Source: Charina bottae
Lineage: Eukaryota; Chordata; Lepidosauria; Squamata; Charinaidae
Direction: 5' to 3'
Assembly (NCBI GenBank): GCA_023362775.1
Contig: JALMGJ010000004.1
Coordinates: 82,021,798 to 82,085,797 of the forward strand
DNA: 64,000 nt
Numbering within the stretch: the stretch's first letter is position 1; every line of letters starts with the position of its first letter. The position numbers and the translations under genes were made by a program. Below are positions 35,545-45,889 of this stretch, piece after piece. Below the pieces are notes generated by a model. That model was not told the origin of the DNA. It was given only the letters and a program-made list of their open reading frames with translations, and did not search any database.

Positions 35545-37200
35545 TTCCCATTTGTTTTATTGTTCTTTTTATTGTTCTCCTCTGAAGATCCAGAGCACTT
35601 CAGCTTCTTCATTTTCTATTACTTTGTCTGTTTTGTGGTCCCACCAGTTCTTGCTTGCAGGGAAGTGGTATTTCTTGCAGATATTCCAATGCACCATTGT
35701 TGCTACTTTGTCATGCCATTGTTTGTAATCAGTCTGCGTGACCTTCTTACAGCAGCTAACTAGGTGGTCCCCAGTTTCTTCAGCTTCTTTGCAGAGATGG
35801 CATTTGCTGTCTGTTGCTTTCTTCTCAATTCTGGCTTTATATGCATTTGTTCTTAAAGCTTGGTCTTGTGCAGCCGGAATTAGCCCCTCAGTCTCTTTCT
35901 TCAACTTCCTGCTCTTAACCATTGCCAGGTCTTGTTGTTATCTGCTTTGCCTGCTAGGCTTTTTTTTTAATGTGCTGGCCATGTAATACTTTGCCTTGCC
36001 ATGTATCTTTTCTATTCTTCATTTGGTCTTTCTTATATGCCATTTTGGTCTCTTTGGTATCCAGTAAGCCTTCATGGTGTACTAGCTTCAGTACATCTTC
36101 TTCACTGTCCTTCAGATATTCTTCCAATGCCCTTTCTTTTTTTCTTCAACTGTCTGGTGTACTTGCAACATTCAACAACCACATATGCTTCTTGGTAAAT
36201 AAAGCCTGACAACATGTGGATGAAGGAAATGATTCATTGTCATTATTTTTCTGGTCTTCCAATCTAGGACTTCTAGTTCAGCTTGAGTCCAGTCCACTAT
36301 TCCAGCTGTATATCTAATGACTGGAATTGCCCAGGTACCTCGATGGTATTATCGCCACTGAGTTTTGAATTTAAGATATTCACTCTTCTGATGTATACAC
36401 TACTAACCTTCTTGACTTCAGTGTGCTTGATGTTGTCTGCCTGAGGATGCTGGTTTGGGGTAATGACTCCTAATACTGGAATATAACAGTTGAAGGATAC
36501 AAATTATACAAAAGGAACCAAAGCAACAGAAAGGGATGAAATATCCACAGGTATTTATAGTGATCTTCATCCAGACTCTTGATGTTATTTCCATAGGGCA
36601 TCTTGATTCCTTCAGTTTTCACTATTTTTCCCCTGTTGATGGTAAGGGTGCCACATTTGTCCAGTCCAAACTCCATTGCAATATCTTGGCTGTATACTCA
36701 GACAGTGTTGATCAGCGATTCCAATTCAGACGGTGTTTTCCATATAGGTTCAGATTGTCCATGTAAAGAAGTTGGGATAGCTTGGCAGATGTTTTTGATG
36801 TTTGATAGCCATGGCCTGACTTGTTCAGTATTGTTGACAGAGGAATCAATTCAACAGTAGTGGTGATAGTGAGTCTCTTTGAAAGATTCCTGTCTTGATG
36901 TTAACCTCTCCCAGTCATGTAGCAGGGAGTCAAATGCCTTCTTGTAATCAATCCAAGCTACATTCAAGTTGGTCTTCCTTCTCTTACAGTTTTCCAAATT
37001 CAACTTGTCAATTAGGAGCTAGTCTTTTGTCTCTCTGCTGTTTGGGCGGTTTCCTTTCTGTTCAGATGGGAACAACTTCTTTTCAACTAGATGCTGTTGG
37101 AATGCATGAGCTACAACACCAGTTATACATTTTAAAGTTGTTGGTAAGCGGGTTGCCTGGTGCTTCCCCTTTTGTTGGATCTTTCATTATCAGGTAGGTT
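35545..37200 (-). pseudogene. R4-like LINE with restriction-like endonuclease region, decayed
   Basis: Read on the minus strand from 37200 downward, the pieces are in order. First come a reverse transcriptase trace with DYKKAFDSL (about 36950) and LYGKH. The stretch MEFGLDKCGTLTINRGK to HYKYL lies at 36676-36555, and WAIPVIRYTAGIVDWTQAEL at about 36350. ETEGLIPAAQDQALRTN and a CCHC motif CHLCKEAEETGDHLVSC lie in the 35922-35569 frame. The CCHC followed by a region of the restriction-like endonuclease type suggests an R4/Dong-like LINE rather than an AP-endonuclease LINE. It has many stops and frame changes. A 97-bp foreign repeat (36454-36550) interrupts it right after KYL. Clade placement is inference. 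Confidence 0.65.
36454..36550. repeat. 97-bp repeat, copy 1 (inside the R4-like LINE)
   Basis: It matches 37360-37455 with about eight substitutions and one indel. It splits the LINE coding region between KYL and the expected GIL. Its nature is unknown. Confidence 0.8.
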
Positions 37201-37265
37201 TTGCCAGAGAAAAAAGAAAATCTCTAAATAGTAAACAATACATTAAGATAATACTGTAAATAATA

Positions 37266-37339
37266 AGCATGGCTGGCTGGGGAGTTCTGGGAGTTGAAGT
37301 CCACAGATCTTAAAGTTGCCAAGTTTGAGAAACACTGAT
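37266..37339 (-). mobile_element. hAT-type DNA transposon terminal fragment
   Basis: On the minus strand it starts CAGTGTTTCTCAAACTTGGC and continues with GGACTTCAACTCCCAGAA, a widespread hAT-style MITE terminus in reptiles. The other end is missing. Assignment is from recollection of the family and the CAGTG TIR. Confidence 0.5.
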
Positions 37340-37359
37340 TTAATAGGTAAAAATGAAAC

Positions 37360-37455
37360 TTTGGGTAATGACTCCCATGACTGGAATATAACAGTTGTAG
37401 GATACAACTTATACAAAAGGAACCAAAACAACAGAAAGGGATGGAGTATCCACAG
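37360..37455. repeat. 97-bp repeat, copy 2
   Basis: This is a second copy of the unit at 36454-36550, in the same orientation about 0.9 kb away, joined to a 53-bp tandem repeat. Confidence 0.8.
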
Positions 37456-37554
37456 CTGCTTATAAATTAAAATTAATGAATATGGTATACTGCAGAAAGC
37501 ATCCACACCTGCTTATAAATCAAAATTAATGAATACAGTATATTGCAGAAAGCA
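37449..37554. repeat. Two tandem 53-bp units
   Basis: Units 37449-37501 and 37502-37554 start TCCACA and end AGAAAGCA, with about five differences between them. Confidence 0.85.
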
Positions 37555-37559
37555 TCTGT

Positions 37560-38870
37560 GTTGAAATAAGTGGATGAATGCTGGTGGAAGATGTGTTTCA
37601 AAAGTAAAATGCAGATATTTCAAAGAGGCATAAATAGGGGATTGCCCTGCCATATGTTCAAACCTAAGCTCTGCCAATCACGATACTTCCAGGAATTCCA
37701 GATTTGTGTTCCAAAGTTGTTTCTCCTCCACAAAGCACAGGAAACCAAATGGGGATTGTGTATTCTTGACTTGATACTAACCCATAGGAACAACTTAACT
37801 GAGAAAGTGAAAGAAGAAAAAATTACCCTGTAATGCTGGAATTCTTAATTTTAAGAAACACTAAAGCTGAGTGTACACTGTGTATCTTGGCAAAGTTGTT
37901 TTTATAAACTCAGAGTAATGATAAGTCAGATTATATGGCAGGAGAAGATAACAGAAAAAGTTATATGTTCACCAAGAGCTCACCTGTACCCATTAAATTC
38001 CTTGTGTCCTGCCTTCCGGCTCATCAGTCTTCTTTATCCTGAGACTAATCTTCCAATTGGTCCATGGCAACAGGCTTGATCAACAGGTTGGCAGGTTGCA
38101 GGTACTGCCTCTTGCCTCCCTTCACTAAAAAGCAAAACTATAGAAGCCTAATTGCTTCTTTTTTCATTGTCATTCTTTACAGAGTGAAGGTTGTATTGTA
38201 TGTGTTGCGGATGTGTATGGATTCTTTTTTTCAGGAAAAAAATAAGATTAAAAAAGCATATTTAGAAACATAAACAACTGCTAACTGTAATACACATTTT
38301 GGCTATGCAAATCTTAAAAGCATATTGAAATATGCCACAGTTGTACAGGGCAGTTATCTAAAACTCATACACAAATGAAAACCAGGTCTTGCTGGTTTTC
38401 CCTACAGGCATTCAATTAACTGAACTGTTCCCTCAGCTTATCAAAAAGTGATAATGAAATTCCTCCCTAACATGTGGGCATTGGTTAACATTTTGTAATA
38501 TCTAATTTTAAAACAAACTACAGTAATTTTAATTATTAATTACCTGGGGTAGGACTTGAGGAACAGTAATTCATTTGTCTATTCTGTAGATGGTCTGAAA
38601 CCTGTTTTTCAGGCCATGAGAAACCAGAAAATGTAGAAAGGATTTTTAATGAATGTTTTCTTTGAATTAATTTCATTTTTGAGATGACTGGGATATAGCT
38701 CCTAGAATTCTAGAAACATGGCTAATGTACTAGTTGGGAATTAAAGAATTTGTCCCAATGTATTTGGATATCACCCTGGTGGCCATCTAAGTTTCTTTAA
38801 TGTTTCGTTTTCAACTGTTCCTCAGTGCTGCATTCATTGTCATCCAAGATTAGAACAGTTTATAAATATT
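37560..38870. other. Unassigned AT-rich stretch
   Basis: No repeat family or gene is recognised. Confidence 0.4.
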
Positions 38871-38875
38871 GTTGA

Positions 38876-38955
38876 ATGAAATGAAATGAAATGAAATGAA
38901 ATGAAATGAAATGAAATGAAATGAAATGAAATGAAATTATGAAATGAAATGAAAT
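38876..38955. repeat. (GAAAT)n microsatellite
   Basis: About fifteen GAAAT pentamers with one slip are seen directly. Confidence 0.92.
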
Positions 38956-38991
38956 GGTGGATGGGTAGCTAGGTATGTCGATGATAGATAG

Positions 38992-39029
38992 ATGGATGGA
39001 TGGATGGATGGATGGATGGATGGATGGAT
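38992..39029. repeat. (GGAT)n microsatellite
   Basis: About nine GGAT units are preceded by a few GATA units. Confidence 0.9.
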
Positions 39030-39200
39030 ATAGTTTTAGGGTTAGAAGGCCACAACCTGAGGTTTGGATGGCATGGATATTTATGGTATGATAAAGTTAA
39101 TGTGGATTTTAAAAACCATTTTATTAGAAGTGCCATATTGAGAATATGGAATAGATATAAACCCAGGCTGTGCCCAAAAATACCTCTATAGATGATTGAT

Positions 39201-39201
39201 T

Positions 39202-39278
<77 letters not shown>
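39201..39278. repeat. (GATA)n microsatellite
   Basis: About eighteen GATA units with one 2-base interruption. GATA tracts are common in squamate genomes. Confidence 0.92.
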
Positions 39279-39541
39279 CTAAATCAACAGACACAAAATA
39301 CATGAGTACCTCCAACCCCACAGAAATATATTATACATACATGTATATGTACACAGAATTCAGTGTAACGTTCCTTTCCTGGAAGGAAAAGGAGGCAATG
39401 GGAAAAGGACAATTATCCCTCTATTCTTGCTAACATTTGTAGCAGAAATGCAGTGGCAATTTTAAGTGCCCTTCCTAAAAGTGATTTCTTGTGGGATGAT
39501 GCTTGGGACAAATAAGGGAAAATGTACACAAGGCATGCAGT
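39279..39541. other. Unassigned stretch
   Basis: Nothing is recognised in this interval. Confidence 0.4.
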
Positions 39542-39552
39542 AGGTCACATAG

Positions 39553-39771
39553 GAGAGCCAGTTTGTTGTAGTAGTTAGGGCATTGGGATAGAGACTGGGA
39601 GTTCTAGTCCCAGCTTAGGTATGAAGCCAACTGGGTGACCTTGGGTCAGTCATACCCTCAAAACCTTAGGAAGCAGGCAATGGCAAACGATTTCTGAAAT
39701 CTTGCCAAGAAAACTGCAGGCACTAGTCCAGGCAGTTGCCAGGAGTCAACAATGACTCAAAGCACACCCAC
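39553..39771 (+). mobile_element. tRNA-derived SINE with Bov-B-like tail
   Basis: The head GAGAGCCAGTTTGTTGTAG plus GAGTTCTAGTCCC matches a tRNA-like region. The body has TGGGTGACCTTGGGTCAGTC and ATGGCAAACGATTTCTG. The end GCCAGGAGTCAACAATGACT is the Bov-B-type tail. An 11-bp duplication AGGTYACATAG with one mismatch flanks it (39542-39552 and 39772-39782). It is about 220 bp, a normal length. Confidence 0.82.
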
Positions 39772-39997
39772 AGGTTACATAGATGGCTTCTAGAAGCATG
39801 GGGCTTTCAGGGTGAAAGTTGTCCATCCCTAATTTTGATATTTATTATGGCTAAGTCTTCCTTGATTCAGACATCATCCATAGGTGGGTAACTTATTGAT
39901 GGCTAGTGGCTAAATTGATTTTTTCATTGTAGGGAGCACAAGGCACATTGGGAGGATTAAAGATGTAAGATGGATGGGACCATAGGTGGGCAGAATT

Positions 39998-40070
39998 TTC
40001 CTTCCTTCCTTCCTTCCTTCCTTCCTTCCTTCCTTCCTTCCTTCCTTCCTTCCTTCCTTCCTTTCTTTCT
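39998..40070. repeat. (TTCC)n microsatellite
   Basis: About seventeen TTCC units, ending in TTTC units, are seen directly. Confidence 0.92.
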
Positions 40071-40164
40071 TTTTCATGAATTCTTGAACTCAGCTACCAG
40101 TTAGTGTGGTCAAAAGATGCTCCAATGAAAAATAGTTTAGAAGCCATTACAGCTTCAGAGCCAA

Positions 40165-40975
40165 AGGCACAATTATTTATTTTATTTATACATTATTTTA
40201 ATATACAGTATTTTTCATTAAAAGTAATCTGAAAGTGATGTACACTAAAACAACTAACAGAAACATGAAAGTTTAAGAAAAGCTAAAATAAACATACAGC
40301 ACCATAACAAAAAGAATCACTACATAACACAACAGCATGATCAGTCAAAAATCTAGGTTAATATTAGGTTTTCATCTGACATTAAACACTATTAAGACTT
40401 GGTGTAAACTGAAGGAAGAAATTCCATAATTGGGGAGCATGAATAAAGAACACCGCCTGAGGTTGCTACAGAGCAATCTCTGGCAACCTGACATCTTCAG
40501 AAGGGAAGGTATTTACTACTGGGCAGATACATAGCAGAGAAGTTAATCCTCAAAATATCCGTATCCCAAATCAAACCAACTTTATATGTCAATACAAGTA
40601 TCTTTGAGCTGCTTCAGAAAAAGATGCAATGTTGCCGCATTTTGCACAAGCTGCATCTTAAATCAGCTTCAAAAGTAGTTTTATATAGAGTTCATTGCAC
40701 CTAGATGACCAGTGCATGGATTCTGACATCCAGGATCCCATTCCAGGAATGGCCATAGATGGCAAATAGACACTCTCAGCTACAAAGGCAACTTGAGCCA
40801 TCACTGATAACCACAGATCTAAGAGCACCTCCAAACTGCATCTACTTTTTCAGAGGGAATGCAATTCCATCCATAGGAGGCAGCTCCCATGGGAAACTGA
40901 TTCATTATTTTCTACTCTAATTTTGATGGGGACTTCAGACAATGTTTTCCCATTTAGAGTCTACCACGGTAGAGA
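40165..40975 (-). mobile_element. Old CR1/L2-type LINE copy
   Basis: The minus strand follows the same order of landmarks as the copies at 1-1345 and 23763-24545. There is an AAAT-rich 3' end, a trace of the FHNSII/ENI region near 40420, then a stretch corresponding to QVAxVARxA near 40770-40800. It is more diverged, with many stops and no long frame. A (AAAT)n tract follows at 41000-41020. Confidence 0.6.
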
Positions 40976-41929
40976 TGGGCAGGGATAAATCCAAATAATA
41001 AATAAAAATAAATAAATAAATTTAATCTGTCATTTGCCCAGTAATCTTTGATGAAGCTAGCCATTGAAGAGAGGGAAAAGGACATAAACAAAAGCATTAA
41101 CACAAAACACTGAACTTTTAAGTATTCCAAAATTTACCTTAACCTTTCCTTTTAAAATCCAAGTAAGAAAATTATTTATCAATAGAGCACTAGTTAAAAT
41201 TCCTGAAGAATCAAGTCTTGACTAAACATTGGAAACTGAAGAGAACATAACAGAAAGTAGAAAAAAAAGATTTATAAGATTACATATGTAGCATAAATGC
41301 AAAAAAAAAAGATATAAAATGTGTTTCATTTATCATTTAAAAGGTTTAACTTAAGCTATATATTCCATGTTTCTGTTCCATAAACATCTGGAAAAGCATC
41401 TGATGCAGCAGAATCAGAAATATCAAGTCAGAAATAGAAGATGAATAGCAGCTGAAACAGCAGCCAATATTCCCTTCTTACTTCCAAATACTCTAATTAT
41501 ATTCTCACTGAAAAAAAAATCCTCTGAATTTCAGCATGTGAATTTCAGCATTTCAGACTCACCCAGTGGTTTCCAACTTGTCATTCAGAAGGTCTCTAAT
41601 TGCTTAGTTAATGAGCAATTTCCGAAAGTGATTAGAAAGTGAGGTTTGCGTACTTAGTGTCCTTTAAAAGTCTGTCGCAGTTGTGAACAAGATGGCTAAT
41701 CCTGTTGCCTCCCAGCATTCAAACCCATGGAAACCCACTGTCCTGCAGTATCCTCATGAGGAACAGCTGTCCAGAGAACACATGAGTGATCTCCTGTCCT
41801 TTCCTTATCTGGAGAGGTTCAAAGATACCAGTCTACTCACTGGTTCCTTGGTCTTTGCTGTGGTCGTCAGCTCTGTTTTCACAGAGCTGTCTTCAGTTCA
41901 CCATGCCTGCCCTGGAAGCCTTGGCAACT

Positions 41930-42224
41930 GGCCTGGATTTCCAACCATTGAAGGATTCCGCGGTCATGTGATCACAATTTGTGACCTTCCCTGCCAACTT
42001 CCCACAAGCAAAGTCAATAGGGAAGCCATCAGGAAGTTGTAAGTCATGATCATGTGAGGGCCTCACTTAATGACCCACATGGTCTTCATTTAACAATGGC
42101 TACTGGGAACTGCCAGGATTGCTGTTGCTAAGCAATGTGGTCATGTGACATCATGCTTTACAACTGCATCACTTAGGAACAGAAATTCTGGTCCCAATTA
42201 CTGTCATTAAGCGAGAACTACCTG
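41930..42224. mobile_element. Right half of a Tc1/mariner-type MITE
   Basis: It shares GTCATGTGATCACA, AAGCAAAGTCAATRGGGAAG and TTAATGACCCACA with the MITE at 19105-19630. It ends in an intact terminus GCGAGAACTACCTG followed by TA at 42225-42226. The left half is absent. The 119-codon frame at 41683-42042 runs across the left breakpoint and is not a gene. Confidence 0.7.
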
Positions 42225-42226
42225 TA

Positions 42227-45081
42227 TTTTTAAGTCTGAATTTCAACTAAGTGAATTCAGGCCCTGATTGTATTGCTAATATAGTTGCCATGTCTTTTCC
42301 GTCACATGGTTTCCATCTTTAAAAGCAACCTAGTAGGTAGGTACAACATTTCCAGTCCTTTTTATTTTAGAAATAGCTACAGCAAGTTTTGTATTGGCCA
42401 GTATCAACTAAGGAAGATTTTGTTCAGTTTGCTTTTTCATAAAAGTGCTATGGAGTCAGGCAGACTTACAAATGTGATAAATAATAAACAAATAAGATAT
42501 ATCCAATGTCTTCAGAATGGGAAAAAGGAAAGATCATATAAAACAATACCTTTTCTCTCAGCAATGCTGCTTCTGAAATCAGTGGAATGGTCCTGAAATG
42601 GTAGTTGTTATATCAACAGAAGGTGGCTGTAGGTTATATGTGGAATTTGAATAATTTCTTGTACATGACATTCAATATCATGAGTTCTCTATAGGTAAAA
42701 TGACAGTGTGCTCTTTTGATTATATTGAGACACTGTTCCTTCTCTGAAGCCTCCTTCTTCTCTATTCCCTTCTTCTGCATCTTGTTTCCTAATGGCTTTG
42801 AGATTTTTTCACCTTTCCTAGTTAATTGAGTTTGTAAACTTGTTTTTGGAATCTTTGATGCAATAGCTCCAGAGATCTGATTTTTGTATCTGCAATATTT
42901 AGGTGGAACTGCAGTCATCTATATCTACATACAGTACTTTAGACTATGACCTATGCAGTATTGGTATGACACCTTCAATGTGTTCGCCTCGAGTCAATTT
43001 AGTCCTCAGACCCAAATAGATCTTTTATACAGAATTCACATTCACTTTCTTGAGCACCTCAATAGAAGATTGTCAGCTACATTTTGGTATAATTTGCTAG
43101 TCCCTTGGCTCCCTTTATTTGCAGGCAGAATTAAATGCTTTGAATTAAAGGGACCATGAAGGGGGGAGGGGAGGGGGGGAGAAAGGACTAAGAAATAGTG
43201 CTAACTATATCTTGCTAAAGAAATACTAAACTGGATGACAATCATTATCTGACAAAATATCTCTCCAAGCTTATCTTTTTTACTTACCAATGGGCATGAG
43301 CCCTAAGACATTGTACATAAGAAATATATAAAATGAAGACTATAAAAAAGTAACATTTGGAATACAACTTACATGTGTTCTAAGTTTGAATACAGGATAC
43401 TCTTAATTCTCTGTCTCAGAATTCAGGACGTGACATCCATATTATCTGAAATGTTAGAAGTATAGAGCTGTCCTTTGTAAAAAGAAAAAAAGAAAATTTG
43501 ATCTTTATAAATGAATTCTTTTTAAATTATGCAATAAATTATAATAAGATTACAGATATAAGGCTATAATTAAGTTAGTTTTTTTTATATTACAGTAAGA
43601 TTTTTCCCCCAGAGTCTGGAACCTACCAGAGAATTAAGAGAAAGTTTGGAAAACTAAAGATACTCAGTATTCATATCAAGGAACTCTGGCAGACAAAGTT
43701 CCTCATATCAACAAATCATGTTCAAAAAGACAATTCTTCCACCATTTCAGTTTTGCATCAGCCAGTCAGTTCTACGTGTTGGCTTTCCAGGAAGGGGAAG
43801 GTAAAGGCAGGTTGGCTTTGTAAATTTCAACTCATGTGATGATTGCCAATAACAAACCATTAATGGGCAAAGCCCTAATTTAGGCATGAAATACAGATAG
43901 AAAACTCAGGCAAAAGGTCTGGAGGAATTAACCTGGCTCAATCCAAGAGTTCAAAAAGTGAAAAACACTTTGGCAAATGCCCTGAAGATGTTTTTCACAG
44001 TTATCTCTACATGCAGACATAGCAGGGAGTGCTCTTGCAGTAAATTCTCTAAAGTATATATATGCCATGGGTTCACTTCTGTGCCATTGGTTCAACATGA
44101 AAGGTCAATCAAACAGGAAGGAATGACCACAGAGATAATGTAACATCTTCTGTAACCTTTCCCTTCCTCTGCCCCTCCAGCTGCGCCTGAAACATTATGC
44201 ATATATTGGTGTGGGATTATATTGAAATTTAAGGCTTAGAACTGATAAATTGGTATGGGCTAATTGGTATCTAATTAACTTTGTATCATGACTTTTTCTC
44301 TGCATGCACATAAACTATCCCATACAGTGAAGCAAGTAAAAAACCAAACCCTATCAGGTCCCATAAGAATCTTCTATCCTGAAGTATATTGTCTGCTGTA
44401 TGACTTGTGTGACTATGTGACCAGTGAATAACCTGGTTCTCAGTAATCACTCCAAGTGGGACTGAGAAGTGGTGTATTGTTACACCTTATACAATTGTAT
44501 AAGCATTGACAATTTAAATGTATACTTTGCTGTTCTGTAGAGAACTGGAAAAAAAGGTTTGAATGTTAAACATTTTGAATATACATAAAACAGGTTCAAT
44601 GTGGTGGCATTGTGAAGCAAATCTTGCACTTAGATATTGCATTCCAATGTAGTCACAATATTTGAGTCATAATGTTATGGCATACCTTTTGTCACTCTCT
44701 ACACCCTCCACAGAAGCCCATGACCAGAAGTGTTCCAATTCTGTTCTGATCATTCTGAAAACGTTTCAACCTCATAACAGTCCTGTTTTGAATCTGCAAT
44801 TAAACACTTCTGGTATGGCCAGACAGTGTCAATCAGATATGGTCAGAATAGATGTTCTGAAGTTGAAACAGGATGTTTTGAGTTTGATGTGGGGCATTTC
44901 AAGCTCAACATGTTTCAAGTATGAGACATTTTGCACATCAGTACTAGTTTGTACCAAGGTTAATCTTCCCTAAGTAAGCTAGTTTGATTGATGATCTCAT
45001 CTAAACTGGCTTTATTTTGTAAGGCCAAAATCTTAAATCCATCAAGAAATAGCTAGCAAAAATATTGTATATGAGTCAAAC
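42227..45081. other. Unassigned AT-rich region
   Basis: No gene or repeat family is recognised in 2.8 kb. A G-rich tract at 43160-43182 (runs of 6, 4 and 6 G split by single A) could fold as a G-quadruplex. The 103-codon frame at 44662-44973 has no recognisable domain. Confidence 0.4.
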
Positions 45082-45340
45082 TAAGCTGCTCAAAAAAATA
45101 AAGGGAACACTGAAATAAGACATCCTAGATCTGAATGAATGAAATATTCGTATTAATTACTTTCTTCATTACATAGTTGAATGTGCTGACAACAAAATCA
45201 TACAAAAAGCAATGGAAATCAAATGTAAGCAACCCCTGGAGGTCTGGATGTGGAGTTACACTCAAAAATTAAAGTGGAAAAGAACACTACAGGCTGATCC
45301 AACGTTGATGTAATGTCCTTAAAACAAGTCAAAATGAGGC

Positions 45341-45480
45341 TCAGTAGTGTGTGTGGCCTCCACGTGCCTGTATGACCTCCCTACAATGCCTGGGCATGCT
45401 CCTGATGAGGTGGCGGATGGTCTCCTGAGGGATCTCCTCCCATACCTTGACTAAAGCATCCCCCAACTCCTGGACAGTCT
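45341..45480 (-). pseudogene. Tc1 transposase, C-terminal part beyond the insertion
   Basis: The remaining 40-odd codons continue past the insertion (TVQELGDALVKVWEEIPQET) and end GGHTHY with a TGA at 45343-45341. It is in place and in orientation with the upstream part at 52018-52897 once the gypsy element and one GTGGT copy are removed. Confidence 0.88.
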
Positions 45481-45485
45481 GTGGT

Positions 45486-45794
45486 TGTGAGGTGCCCCTC
45501 GTGTAGAGTGTAACGTTTCTCTCGAAAAGACTTCAACTCTCGTTTCAAGGAGTAAACGGTTTATTTCATACACTAGGGTAACACAAGCCAAAGGCAAGAA
45601 TAACGGCCAGAGTCCTGGGTTGCCTTTTTATAGTCTCCCGCCGATCATCCAACCCCCTCCCCGTTGCAGGTTTCACTCCGGGCCGCTAGTCTTGTCTCCG
45701 CCCAGCTCTGCTGTTTGTCAGTTTCAACTCAGTCTGTTTAAACTTGCCGTGCTTCTTTATGGCGCGACCCTGGATCCATGCCAGGGTTCTGACA
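45486..45794 (-). repeat. Gypsy 3' LTR
   Basis: 309 bp, TGTGAGG to TCTGACA on the plus strand. It differs at seven sites from the 5' LTR. It carries the same TATA box and start-region signals. Confidence 0.93.
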
Positions 45795-45889
45795 TGCCGC
45801 CGTCCCAAGATCGTCCTCCTCCCCTTTTTGCCTTCACCCTGTTCATGGTCGTGGTATCTAGAAGAAAGAAAGCATAGTTAGTGTAAGGG
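45795..45889 (-). promoter_or_regulatory. Gypsy 3' untranslated region with purine tract
   Basis: On the minus strand a purine run AAAAAGGGGAGGAGGA lies about 25 nt before the 3' LTR. This is the best polypurine-tract candidate, although it does not touch the LTR. The bases next to the LTR read GGGACGGCGGCA. Confidence 0.5.

Noticed and set aside
38876..39278. Regular short repeats that might be read as an array
   Set aside because: They are 4-5 bp microsatellites without spacers, so not CRISPR.
41683..42042. 119-codon frame
   Set aside because: It crosses from unknown sequence into a MITE, so it is not a gene.
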